From contig NW_017265156.1 of the NCBI RefSeq assembly GCF_001638985.1, positions 558,001-622,000 of the forward strand: a stretch of 64,000 bases of DNA, in the 5' to 3' direction. The notes beneath the pieces were generated by a model. The model ran no database searches and was not told the DNA's origin. It worked only from the letters and a program-made list of their open reading frames with translations. The stretch comes from Phycomyces blakesleeanus NRRL 1555(-). Taxonomy: Eukaryota; Mucoromycota; Mucoromycetes; Mucorales; Phycomycetaceae. Below, piece after piece: positions 24,096 through 36,695 of this stretch (positions are counted from its first letter, which is position 1; every line of letters begins with the position of its first letter). The position numbers and the translations under genes are program-made.

Positions 24096-25830
24096 GCGTC
24101 TTTCTTTAAGAAGCATTGATTCTCCCGATATTTCCAATCTACATCTATCGGTTTCTTCAAAATTTCCATAAAAAACCGAGTTGCATTTTTTACGCGCTCT
24201 TTTGTTTCAAATAAAAAAAATATCAACAAAGAAAAAAAAAACTTAGACTCAGCCCCCCCCCCTGGTCGACTGAAATTTAGCGTTATTTCAAATTATAAAT
24301 TTTGAAAGTAGTATTTGCGAACATTTTAGACTTTCTGGACCTTAGGTTTGGTAGAATAAGTAATGTACTCAATGCAATTCAATGGAAATATACTACCAAG
24401 ATATATAGTGAAAGATAGTAATAGCACATCTCCTGAAATAGTCTAAGTTGGCGTTAGCCGCAGTGCTTATTAATTATGCTTGCCGCACTCGCCAAGAAAA
24501 CTTTTTGACAGGTTAACAAATCCTGTACAAAAGAAACTATATGATGTTTAGTAGCCATCTATAATCTTTACTTGACCGAAAGAAGAATGCAGAATTCTGT
24601 AGGATGGTCTTATCTGTAAATCCTTGTCCTCGCTCTACTAATTCACTGTTAAAAAAAACCCCTCCTTTCATACACATTCTGGTAGATCTATAAGTTCAAG
24701 GCAAAATGGCTCTCTATAATAAGCACGTGATAATAAAGTCCAACTTTTTAATATTCAGTCCACCTCCGCAAGAGTTTAATATTTTAGAAATAAAAATTAC
24801 CATTGAATTATCAATTGGCCGCATAATTCTCGTATATTATCTCTTGAAGTTGAATGTCCAAGTCTACAGTAGAATGATTAAACAAAAGTCATTACAGAAT
24901 CCAATATATATAAATATATGAGAACTGAATATATATTACTTTTAATTTTACTTAGAAAAACAACAACAACTCTATACTATAGTTGACAGCTACGAATCTT
25001 TAAAGAATAATCTGCTTGATATTATCGGCGTAAATGTCAAGCATAGATAATTTTCTTGAAAATTCATAATCGTTTTGAGGAATCTCGATTTTTTTATCGC
25101 TAACCAAATAATAATTTGGTAAACCTTCAAGATCCAAATTGATATAAGAGACTGTCAAGATTATCGTAGTTATGTTATCTGTTACCCACATTGTTATTTT
25201 CAATTAATATATTCTTAATATCAGCTCGGAGTATCTCAGAAAAGAGATAATACGAGTGTTAAAGTAGTACTCCATAATTATGTGCAGATGTGAATAGACA
25301 AACAAAATAAAATAAGGAAAAATAGGCTCCTTAAATTTTACTACTCATGCTTGCATGCGATCTTGCATACATTGAATGTAAAAATTATGAATGGATAATT
25401 CAGTTTCAGGTTTATAGCACAGGGAAGCTACATATAGCTTTAATACCAAGACAGCCAAAGAGTGTATATGTAGGCTTCTCATCCCAAAAAAAATGAAGCA
25501 TGAAACTCTTCGCAAAGAATGTGGATTTATACTTTGAATTCATTCATTGAGTGGAAAAGGTGCCAGGGGTTGACATCGCTGGTGTTTGTATATTTGTATT
25601 GTAACCGTCATAGCAAATTTTTGGTAGCGGAGAAAGAGAGGACGGTCAGATACCCAAAACGCGTCCTGCCACCATAAAGACGCTTTCATTTTTCATTTTC
25701 ATTTTATTTTTTCATATATTATATATATAATATTTATATCACAGCTCATTTTTATTTTTTTTACAAAAAAATAAAGTCTTTTTTTTTTTACTTCTTATTT
25801 CTTGTTTGAAATCGTCGCACCCTTAAATCG
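24096..25830. other. Intergenic region
   Basis: About 1.7 kb. It starts with the carrier 3' UTR, including an AATAAA at 24210-24215 and a run of C at 24256-24265. It then becomes AT-rich. Open frames of about 70 residues at 24706-24921 (+) and 25000-25203 (-) have no recognisable motif. The 3' end holds poly-T tracts upstream of the nucleoporin gene. Confidence 0.45.
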
Positions 25831-28800
25831 ATGATCCAACCTAAACAAGAACTTCCTACGTGGAAGGAAGAAGCCAAGGACTTGCACACCTACATCTGCG
25901 AAGCACGTACACCAAATTCAACTATTGCACCTAGCCAACTTCGAATCCATCTTCGGCTGAATAAACCAATCTTATTACGATTATTGGATAATTATCCTAA
26001 AAACAATGACCACAGATCGCTTCTCCAAACTGGTATGACCTTCTCGTCATGGCCTTGATTTTAGGCTCGGGACTCACTTTGTCATGATTAGGCAAAACCT
26101 ATATTAATGGAATCGAAAACAAGGTCAACGAAGCATTTGCCAAAGACGCCATTTTTTTGTCTGATCACCTCGATATGAACGAATTTGAAGCCTCATCATT
26201 GTTGATGAAAGGCATTAATGAAGCGTTTTCATCAGAAACACTTGCTCTCGAGGCTGCATTAGTTATATATTACAACGAACGAGAGTACTTGCTGACTTGC
26301 CTTGATGTAATCTTGCGATCTGCAAAAGACGCATCAGTGAAAGATTCGATTCGATTAGTATTCCAACAGTTTGCTACAGAACTTGCAGAAGAAAGCATTC
26401 CTCTCAATCAACAGAATAACAGCCCGAAAGCAAGTTTGATAGCCAAAATACTTGGAACATCAAAGAAAATTACCGAGAATATTAACGAATTATCCAAGCC
26501 AACACCTGCACCTGCACCTGCACCTGCACCAGCCCCAAACCCAGCACCAGCCAACACATCTACACAATTTACAGGATTTATGACAAAACCAACAACCCAA
26601 CCAACGGCACAACAACAACAACAACCACAGCCAGAAACAAAATTGACAGAGAATCTTAAAAAACTTGGAAAAGAACATTTGGCAGAAGAGCAAATCTACT
26701 TGGTACAGATTCTCTACCATATTGGCTCACTTTTTTGGATCAAGACAGGAGACTTGTCAAGCATGATTGAAGCATTGAAGCAATCTCATTTGCTCAATGC
26801 TACCACACCGTATCTCACCCTTGCCATTATTTCAGCCATGTCTACTGTCAAATATATAGATGCACAGAACGGAATTTACAGTGCAGACTCAATCAAAAAA
26901 ATTACTGCGCTCATAAATGATAATACATGGAAGGTCGTTACACTCAAGCAAACTGTGTTCTTCCGCTGGGCACTGCTCCTAACATACATCGCAAAAAAGC
27001 ATCCTGAAATATCATCAGCAGGAGGCATTACAGAAGCTGAAAGAGAAACAATATTCGAAAATGCCATATCAGAGAATGTTTTTGAATTCATGAGCGACTA
27101 TCTGCTGTACTTCCAACAAAAGACTCTTACTACTGATGTAGAACGCAAAACAGTAACAGACATGGGATTAAAAGAGAATGATATGATAGTGGATGGCTTA
27201 AGGATTGATCCAAGTGATTATACAAAATTCAGTGCAGATATCTGGCCAGAGTTTCAGCTATTCATAATATACGATCTGGAGCTTCTGGTTTTGGACTTCA
27301 TTGAATTAGTGCCAAATATTCTCCCAAAAATCAGAATTCGCGAAGAAGACAAGGCTTCTACCAACACAACCAATCTATCCGAACGATCATCATCCAAGTC
27401 TGAAGAAAAAGAACGTAAACCAAGTGATCTTGAAATGTTCTTCAAGCTTCTAGCTAGTGTTTATCGTAACCGTACCGGTGCTGGCATTCGCTTCTGGTCA
27501 CATGAGCGTTCTTGTTTCCATTCTTTTTTGAGATGGGCTACTGACTTGCGCGTCCCAGGTACCGTACGTGCTGTTTACGAATTTCTGGGAACAATTGCTT
27601 CTGGAGAGGACTGTGCAGAATCCGCATTCAATTTCCTTGAACAAGGCACCAATCGAACTCATTTAACATCGAGCAGCTTATTTTCATGGGGGAAGTTGTT
27701 TGCAGCATTCCATTTTTATATTCCTCTTCTTCAGAAAAACACTCGATCAAACCCCCAATACTTCCCCCCTGAAGAAGAAGAACTTCTGATAACCTTCCTT
27801 TACCTTCTCAGACAGGTCGTTCAATACTCACAGAATGCTCGTTCTGTTCTCTGGAATGATCCAATCATGCGTGTTTTTGACTGTCTCGTAGAAATGCTCA
27901 GCTGCCCTACTTCTATTATGCTCCGAGCATCTCTTTACCATACTTTGGCTGCATTTTGCTCTCCATGGGGAGGAGGAGGTGATGGAAATGGCAAGAGGAT
28001 CGCAGTTCAAGTCTGGAATGTCATCGAAGAAAGTAATTTCCCTAGCCAGAATAAGCAGCAAACCATGACAGAAACAGTAACATCGTATGGAACTCATGTC
28101 AATATTATGAATGTTCCCAAGAACACTCAAACACATTACATTCATCAATACCCCACCTACTTGCTCAAGGCATTGGAGCAAGAAAAGAAAAACGAAAAAT
28201 GTACAGAGACTTTGGCTATTCTCGATCTCCTGGCTTCAATGATACACACCCAGACCAGACAAGAGGCATTGTCGAATGGTTTTACACCTAATACACCAAG
28301 TGTTCCTTCAGATCTTGGTCAGGGCACACGTACACCAGGTGCTGGTCCATATATATCACTTATTATCGATAACGTCTTTTTGGAACTCGATAAGCGCACG
28401 AACCTCACAAAAGAGCGCCAGTGGGAATTAACTGAAGCGTGTCTCAAAATCCTTGAGAACAGTGTCATTTCTTTTGATGTTCAGCCAATTCTTAGCTTCC
28501 CGGTGGATGAACTCATTGCCTATGTCAAGGAACACACCAAACCATTCTTGGAGATACGTAACATAGCCAACCAGAGCCATGAGATCGAAATTCTTAAAAA
28601 AGTGGTGTTGATTTACATGACTCACCCAGGCTATGAAGTTATCATACGCATCTTAACATCCACGTCTCTTACCTCTGCTCTATTCAAAATTGTCCAAAGT
28701 GTTGGGGAAAATACAAAGAATAAGCAGGCCATGCGATGTGTTATGCGATGCTTACGGATTTTTAACCAAATCATGGAGATCCAAAATGTATTTGTCAGTT

Positions 28801-30686
28801 TACTGGTACCTTGCATCAATGCACTCTCGACCAAGCTACCAAATGGAAACTACAAAATTTCGGATTTCATTTTTATGCCGTTCCCCTCATTTACATCTCT
28901 CAGCAAGTCGATGCTTTATCATCCCAAGATTATCTCGGAGATTGCCTTGTTGATCAACTGCACCGAAGAAGAGGAGATTTGCTTGTTGAGTATACGTATT
29001 TTGCGCGCTCTTTCACGTGAATCTTCTTATAATGATCTCGAAAAGAGAAATGTGAAGTGCAATACCCTTAACAAGGACATGGGAGGTATTGGAACACAGT
29101 TGGCTCTTTTATTGAAAGAAAGTCCAGACGCAGAGTCTATCTTATATGCGTTTAGCGATCAGCTAAAGGTGGACCAGCCAGAAGTAACATCTGCAGAAGA
29201 TTACGAGTATGATATCAACAATATCCCATTCTGGCAGGCAACAGTGGAACCCGAAGACTCTTACCGTTCTGCAGATACATTTGAACCTCAAGCTTATAGC
29301 TCTACCCGTATAAATATTATGGACATGTTTATTGAGAATACTATCCATGGAAAGCCTGTACCTTCAGTGGCACACTTCTTACTTGGCTACTATGTTTTCC
29401 AGCCATCAACACAAAACAAGGTACAAGCAATTGGACATCAGGACGCTAGACTTGTGTGTCTTCAGGCAATTCTGGATATGATGCAGGGATCACTATCTAG
29501 CCAAGACGACACAAATATCAATTCGAGCTTTGTAACAGCTCCTTCTACATCATTTGAGATCACACATCCATTGATCGCAGAAAAATGCCATCGTATAATC
29601 TATCAACTATGCGCCAAGAAGACCATCTCTCTTCCTATCCTCAATTACTTGCGCAACCGTGATAACCATATTTACAGTCAGCTCAAAGCATTACCTGCAC
29701 GCATCGAAGTGAATGCCAATGTCGCTACACCTGTATTCCCGGGTTTGATAGTCTGCTCCGATGGAAGTAAGGTCCTTACGGACTTTTGCACTCTACGAGC
29801 TCAGCTACACGGTCGTGCCTGGTTATTGAAGTTGGTCGCCTTGGATATACATATGGCCGTTGGTACCAAGAAAAAGTCTAGCATCCAGCCTTTATTGGAT
29901 CTTTTATTTGACCAAGAGAAAATAGCCAGTAACTCTGGGGAATATAGCAACTCGTTCTTCTCATCTCGCACTGCTGAAATCCACCAATCTCTTCCCAGAC
30001 TTGTCGAGACCTTCTGTTCCCTTGATTTTACATGGATTGATGCCCTGGATAGAGAACCGCCCAAGCCGTCAGTCTATCTGTCTCAATTTGATCCAAAGCA
30101 ATTTGAGTTCACTACTGAGGAAGGTTATGTTCTCTATGATATCCGGGCAGCTTACCGTCACTTCCGAAGAATTATCCAGCATAAACTGACTCCACAAGCT
30201 GGCTTAGCTGAATTAGAAGCCGAGACTACAGATCGACTGGGACGCTTAATGTCAGAGAATCATAGGCGCGAGATAACACATGCTAAGATGCATTGTCTTC
30301 GTGCTTGGCGCCAAGTTATCCAGGTGGTTCTTCTGGAGTGCTTTGATGAATTCTCATTGGCAGCCCGCAAGAAGATTACTTATACACTCTTAAACAATCT
30401 TTTGGAGAGAATCAGAAAACCGGCAGGTCTTGATCAAGATGTCCTTGAAAACTTATGTGATATTGTTCTCACACTATTGATACGTTCTGGCCAGGATAAC
30501 GATACTTCAGGCTGGGTCGGTCTCACACCTGATTCACCGCTTTCTGACACTCACATTCGCAGTCTTTATCAAGAAATGCTTCAACACATTAAAATCCAGC
30601 CAACTACAAAAGAAGTTCAGAAAGAAGACACAGAAAAGATTGCTTTACCCCAACTGTCTTTCTTGATCCACTCAACCATCAATTGA
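25831..30686 (+). CDS. NUP192: Inner-ring nucleoporin NUP192/NUP205
   Basis: Two exons (25831-26032 and 26092-30686) give 1598 residues. The protein is all-helical with no cysteine-rich or catalytic motif. The N-terminal FLSDHLDMNEFEASSLL followed by a helix with alternating Leu/Ala matches the start of Nup192/Nup205/Nup186. Length and alpha-solenoid composition fit the family (about 1680-2000). A Pro-Ala dipeptide run at about residues 203-222, from CACCTG repeats at 26503-26540, and a Gln run interrupt the N-terminal region. This scaffold sits in the nuclear pore inner ring with Nup93/Nic96. The gene has only one small intron, in contrast with the intron-rich genes around it. Confidence 0.88.
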
Positions 30687-33065
30687 ACTAGTCATCCTCA
30701 TTGATTCCCACTACCTCTTTACTCGCTTTTTTTTATATTTCTATTCTTCCAATCTATATGAATGTATATAAAACATCACAAGTATACATAATATTCACGA
30801 AATATCAACTCTCGTTAAAATAAATACAAAAAAATACTGTTTATTATTCTAAATACACTCCTTTATAAAGTTCAAGATACCATTGATATTTCTATACTTT
30901 TCAAATCCAGTGTAATATATGTCGAACTAAAAAAAACACTGCATTTTAATTATCATTGAGGGTTTAAATAAGGCTCAATTAAAGCAATGACCATTCCACA
31001 TATAAGGGATAATATACTTTTTGGAAATGCTTTACTTTTTCCCTCAGAACATATGATATAAGCTAAAGGTTACTCAGGTTCAAGAACACACAAGGTTTGA
31101 ACGATAATAATCAGGTAGCTTATATATATATTATACAAATATGGTGTAATAGTAGTAATACGATTATTAATAGAATGCCTTTTAATAGAAACAAGAGGAA
31201 AACTATAAAGCAGCAAGTAGAAATCAATCGTACAACATTTGTGATGATGGTAACAGTATTTGGTGGTCTTATTGTTCTTTATATTGTTCACTTGTTAGTT
31301 ATTTTCCCAAAGTTAATTTTACAGTGTTTCTGTAAAGTTATTTTATCAGAATTGAACCAGTTTCTATAAGTGCACTACTTCTGTGGCTTACATAAGTATC
31401 AGGTTAATTGTCCTTCATTACTATGATTAATAACCGTTATTTTTTTATTGTTGTTGAGATATTTACAGGTGTGCTGAAATGGGTCCTGAATGAGTGAAAT
31501 AGTAAAAGTATACTATAATGAAAGACAAGCAGTTCCTTTCTCTTTACTTGTAATATATGTTTTTTAAGTATAAATTGCTCTGGATATAAACGATCTCGTT
31601 ACTTTGAGAATATCAATGTTATTATGAGTTCTTGGGTCTATCTGATGACACTAGCCAGTCGTCAAATATGAATCATTTTGACAAAATTGATGATGGTTAA
31701 ATATCTCAACTATTTTTCCGGGTTTACTAATTTCGAGTGCATATTAGCAACTCTAGCCACTAAAAATACACAAGTGCCTTGAATAGGATTCTATGGTACG
31801 TCTTTGATTGGTATTTAGTCGAGTACCCTTCTTTCTCAGGCAACAAATACATAGGCGGAGCTGAATGTTTTTGATCTGCCATATAGATGTTGCACACGAC
31901 AACAAAGAAGTAAGGGTGAGAATATTCTACTCAGAATGAAAAAGGTATATCCTGGTTTATTGAAATGCTTTTATTTAAATACAACATGTTCTTCCGTAAA
32001 TCCGGAAACCACTGTGCACCTTTTAAACGTCGTTCATATTATAATATACTTGAGCCACCTGATTGTCATAATTAAAGTCATAACTTTTCTTGAAACCAAG
32101 TAACTTTTTTCTTCTATCGTATGTTTTGGGGAAGAAGAACAAGATAATTCTGCAAAAATACACTTTCAAGAAGTATATCATCCCTCAAATGTGGAACGGG
32201 CATTGCTTTATCTGAGCCTTATTTAAACTCCCAGGACAACTAGAATGCAACGAACTTTTTTTTTTTGCTTCAACATATATTACACCAGTTTCGAAAATTA
32301 CATAGAAAAAAAGGAATGGGACCTTGAATTGCACATTGAACATCACAAACAAATATATCCATAGTAATAACCAACCACTTATTTATTTCAACAAAAAGGA
32401 TCTATAATATGTGCAGATTATTTATACCCGTGATATTCTACATACATACATATAGAGTTGAAAAAAACCAATATATAAAAGTGAATAAAGGTGCAGTGGG
32501 GTGTAATGAGGATGTCTAGTTTACTGGAGGGTCGAGTAATCAAGAAGAAAGCCTGGGCCACGGTCGTCTTCTCTTTGTCCTCTGGTTGAACCTCTTTTGT
32601 AATCGGCTGAATTTTAATATGCTGTATTATCTATTGGTAAATAAAAAACCAAGAATATGAATATTAGAGAACTGTGAATTAGACATGATGTTAACCAAAC
32701 TTCATTTATTATCATTTTAGCAGAGTTTATCAGGGGCGCAAGAGAACTAGCCCTAAACTCTCCATAATATCTTGATGAAGTCCTGTTGCATTTTATGACT
32801 TCTTCAAAAAGGTGTTTAGGTGTGTATGAGTAAGCATTTTGCGGGTTGACAATATCAAAAGGCTTTCTTGTAGCACGCTTGTGATTCATTATTCAACTGG
32901 CGCGTATTTTGCCTCCTTCCAGATCAAACTTTTCGTTTTGTTGGATCGAAGAGATTCATGCGGATCACAAAGTATAGAATTGGGCAAAATCTATCCCTTC
33001 CCGCTTTTTTGTGTATTTTCAACTTGTTTACTTTTCGTTGCGCGTTAACTTTCTTCCACTAGCAA
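30687..33065. other. Intergenic region
   Basis: About 2.4 kb, AT-rich, with 3' UTR sequence of the nucleoporin gene at its left end. Apart from one small candidate ORF nothing coding is recognisable; a 91-residue minus-strand frame at 32614-32889 lacks any motif. Confidence 0.4.
31175..31369 (+). CDS. Candidate small single-pass membrane protein
   Basis: 64 codons from ATG 31175. A basic N-terminus (MPFNRNKRKTIKQQ) precedes one strongly hydrophobic span (MMVTVFGGLIVLYIVHLLVIF). The basic-then-hydrophobic layout is what a small tail- or signal-anchored protein would show. No homologue is known to me, there is no supporting intron, and AT-rich DNA often yields hydrophobic frames by chance. Confidence 0.22.
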   Translation: MPFNRNKRKTIKQQVEINRTTFVMMVTVFGGLIVLYIVHLLVIFPKLILQCFCKVILSELNQFL

Positions 33066-33073
33066 TATAAATA
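33066..33073 (+). promoter_or_regulatory. TATA box of the MFS gene
   Basis: TATAAATA 116 bases upstream of the start codon, followed by a TTTCTTTTC-rich leader. Confidence 0.5.
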
Positions 33074-33181
33074 CTTTCTTTTCTTTGTCTACAGCTATCT
33101 TTTCTTTGTGATTTTTCCCTCTCTTCCCCTACCACCCACGCTTACAAGAACTATTAATACACTTTCATTATTATATATATA

Positions 33182-34883
33182 ATGGCAGACAGTGAAAGTA
33201 TTAGCTCATGCAAGACTCAGCCGAATGAAGTTATAGAACTCCCAAAAAATTCGATTGATAAAGAGAAACAACTAAATTACGAAGAAAAGCAAGAGGCAGA
33301 TCAACCTAACTATGAAATCGAGAATCAAGCAACATATCAGCACATCCTAGAAGCCGCTCCATTCCCCGCATTTGCTTCAATTGAAGAGATTACACGTACA
33401 CTTACAAACACAAAAAGTATGCACACATGTACTAGCAAGGAGCACAAAGATGATGTCGAAACTGGCCAGACCGAGGAAGTGCTTACCGTCACAACATATC
33501 CCGAGCCTCTGGCTTCAGAAGGTCTTTCAAATCGGGGTTGGCTCGTTGTGTTATCTACCTTTCTGGTAAACTTTTACGCTTTTGGTACCGTATTTAGTTG
33601 GGGAAATTACCAGCGTCTGTAAGTATAACTATCATATGTCGTCTGATATACTAGATAATCCAGAAAGTTTAGTACACTAAGTTAAATAATCTTTTATATA
33701 ATAATAATAAAATAGATATCTAGAAGACGTTTACAAGGGCAGCACCGATCAATTCCGTATAGCCTTTGTAGGCACATCAGCTACCGCAATGCTTCTATCC
33801 ACCGGATTGTTCATCACACCTTTTATCGAAAGATTAGGCTACAGAGGAACTATGGTAATTGGGTCCATTTTGACACCTCTTGGCCTGATTCTCGCAAGCT
33901 TTGCTACCCAGCTTTGGCACGTCTATCTTTCTCAAGGGATTCTATTTGGTTTTGGTGCAGCATTTGTCTTTTCGCCATCAATCACTCTGCCTTCTCAATG
34001 GTTTGTCAGAAACCGTGCCTTTGCAACAGGAATTGCTGTCAGTGGATCTGGTATTGGTGGAGTTGCACTTTCGCCAATGACACAATATTTAATTTCTACA
34101 GTTGGATACAGAAATAGTTTGCGTGTTATGGGGGGTATGGGCTTTGGTATTCTTGGTATTGCTACATGTTTAGCCTTTTCTCGTTGGAGACCAGCCCCCA
34201 GTAAGAACTCGGGTATCTTTTCAATTTTTGACAGATCCATTATAAGCAAGCACTACTTGATCCTTTTGCTGTTTGGATTTCTGGCTCCTTTTGGTTATAT
34301 CGGCCCATTTTTCTTGGCACCAACCTATGCATCACATATCGGAGCCGATAGCTCTACTGGCGCTTCTCTTGTAGCTATTATGTCAGCCATGAATGCCATC
34401 TCTCGTATTGTTCTAGGGTACATGGCAGATTACTCTGGTCGGTTCAATACAATTTTTGCCTGTACATTCTTCGCTGGTATGTAATAGAAATAACAGTCGA
34501 GGTTGACCGCACAAGAAATGAAACTAATACTTAAGGGTTTAGGTTTGTTCACTATGCTTATCTGGCAGAACTCATCCACCTACGGTATTTATTCTGCTTA
34601 TACAGTCCTGTATGGACTTACAGGAGGCGGCTTTGTATCTCTCTTCCCAGTGGTTACCGCCGATATTGTAGGTGTCCAGAACATTCAACGTGGACTTAGT
34701 TTATGCTATCTGGCCACAACCCTTGGAAACTTGCTTGGTACACCTATTGCAGGTGCCCTCCAGTCTGCATATGGGTGGACAGCAGCTATACAATTCTCTG
34801 GCGCACCTTCCGTCCTAGCAGCTTTAGTCATTTTGACTCTACGAATGATGCGCAGCAAGGGAAAGATATTTGTAAAAATCTAG
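33182..34883 (+). CDS. MFS transporter, monocarboxylate-porter (MCT/SLC16) type
   Basis: Three exons (33182-33618, 33716-34476, 34543-34883) give 512 residues. A hydrophilic cytoplasmic N-terminus of about 115 residues precedes 12 predicted membrane helices. TM1 begins NRGWLVVLSTFLVNFYAFG, the aromatic-Gly start of fungal MCT-like porters. RLGYRGTMVIGS covers the loop 2-3 region, and RNRAFATGIAVSGSGIGG in TM5 is the conserved GxA-GxG pattern of this family. The substrate (monocarboxylate, riboflavin or similar) cannot be told. Downstream a 396-base AT-rich gap separates it from the convergent ERJ5-like gene. Confidence 0.85.
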
Positions 34884-35279
34884 TTTACTCTACATACTTT
34901 AGATTCACCCTCATTCCACTTGTATATAATATATATCCACTTAATTAATAGAAACTCTTAAAGCCTGAGGCTACTGATATTCTTCTAGTAAGATTTATCA
35001 GCTCAATATAATACAACCACCTTTACAATGTTTATCAGTATAAAATATTGCATGAATACACCACGCAAAGCATTTTCATGATACCACGAATCTAAAGTTG
35101 GGTATCATTTTGTCTTCATTTAAATGTCGATTTTTATATAAGAGCAAAGCTTACAACTTTTTAAATTTATCATGGTTTCATATATTGAGTATTTTGAAAG
35201 TGTTTATATATAATAATTGAGCTTCTCTCCCCTTTGAAATATCACATAGTTATAATATTTTAATATAATAAGATTCTTG
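34884..35279. other. Convergent 3' region
   Basis: 396 bases of AT-rich DNA between two converging stop codons. Nothing else is visible. Confidence 0.45.
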
Positions 35280-36305
35280 TCAACCTTTCACTTGTTGGTG
35301 TAGCCCGGACTTCTTCTTGTCTTTTACAGAATAAGTCTTGGACAGGATTGTCTTTTGCAACTTTGAACTCCATCGCATCCAAAATATGTTTTCTATCATA
35401 CTTGGCCTCTTTACCCAATCGGATCCAAATAATACTTCTTCGCCTTGTTCGTTTATCACCCATATGGTCCGATCCGATCGTATTTTACAGGTAAGTACAC
35501 GATCACCAAGGTCAATATAGCTTTTGTGATTTTTGAATTGTACGCGCTGAGGACTCATATCAATCAATCTTTGACTCGACTTGATAAACTGATGAAGTAT
35601 GTGAGCTTCTTTAAGATACGCCAAGTAAACAGACATATACTCCATCATGCCAGTAATAAATATCATAACGATACTCATAACCCAAAAGCTTTTGCGACAT
35701 TGATTTAAATGGTACTTGAAGCCACGCCAAAAAGGAATGCCATAGATATAAAAATGATCAATGCGTTCACGACTGTCAGGGTTGCGCAAAAGAGGGGCAG
35801 CCTTTTCAAGACATTTAAAGGTAGAAGTATACCGTGGGTTTGTAGAAGGACTAATTTACGAAGAAAAATTTTATCATTATTTGCTTTTGAAGAAATCAAA
35901 CATTATTCTATTTCTTTTGGATATCTCACTTACTGCCATTCGACTGTCTTTCGTCGAAGGATAGCATTGAGTTCAGAAAATGAAGAAGTTGGCTATTTTG
36001 TATTGAATTGATTAATCTCATCTCAACTATATCTATATACACTTATATCTATATATAAGATTATATCATACTTACAGGAACTTCAAGCCATGTATAAATA
36101 TCAATATATTTTCCTTCTATTTTTTTGATCTCATCCAACACATTTAGGATGGCATGATCGACTAATATACTTTTTATTAGATTATGTTTTTTTTTTAAAA
36201 AAAACATACGTTAAAGAGGAATATTTCTCTACCTTTAGTCCAAGATGGTAATCTCGACAAAAGAAGGAATATCACTACACAAATTGCTAGTGATAGTCTT
36301 TGCAT
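35280..36305 (-). CDS. ERJ5-like ER membrane J protein with altered HPD motif
   Basis: Four exons (36305-36233, 36161-36076, 35992-35934, 35850-35280) give 262 residues. Residues 1-22 are hydrophobic (LSLAICVVIFLLLSRLP), a signal or anchor. Residues about 43-115 follow the J-domain layout of yeast Erj5: IDIYTWLEVPPTSSFSEL, then RRKTVEWHPSTNPRY, LEKAAPLLRNPDSRERID and YIYGIPFWRG. A membrane helix follows (FWVMSIVMIFITGMMEY). The cytosolic tail has VINEQGEEVLFGSDWV and RPSMIENIFWMRW, also as in Erj5. The catalytic HPD tripeptide reads His73-Pro74-Ser75. HPD normally triggers Hsp70 ATPase activity, so stimulation of BiP may be weak or lost. It shares a 390-base divergent region with the U1-C gene. 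Confidence 0.8.
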
Positions 36306-36695
36306 TATCTACAAAGTAACGAAAAGAAGAAGGGAAAAATACATCAACGGAGTTTTCTCTGATCAAGATCTAATTCTCTTTATCTATAATAATCAGGTTG
36401 GTTTCTTGTAGAGATTTTTATCATTATTTAGTCAATCTTTGGAGATCTTGTTTGGCTAGGATGCATAGGTTAATAAATTCCTTTTATAGACATTCTAGAA
36501 TGCCATTTATCTTTGAGAATTAAGAAGTATATGATATATATAAAAAAGAGAGAAAGCATGAAACCGAGTCAGCCTACTTTGCGTCACTTAAATATCAATG
36601 ACATCACATTGGTCCAAACAGTGGTGTATATAGCGATTATTCTTGTATCTTTTTGGTTCAGCACTGATCATCTGTTGGGTCTTTAAGTGTGCGCG
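36306..36695. promoter_or_regulatory. Bidirectional promoter region, ERJ5-like / U1-C
   Basis: 390 bases between divergent start codons. AT-rich with no clear TATA box. Both 5' leaders must lie here. Confidence 0.5.

Noticed and set aside
23865..24137. Minus-strand open frame opposite the ADP/ATP carrier
   Set aside because: Same codon-bias shadow; the sense strand encodes an intact carrier.
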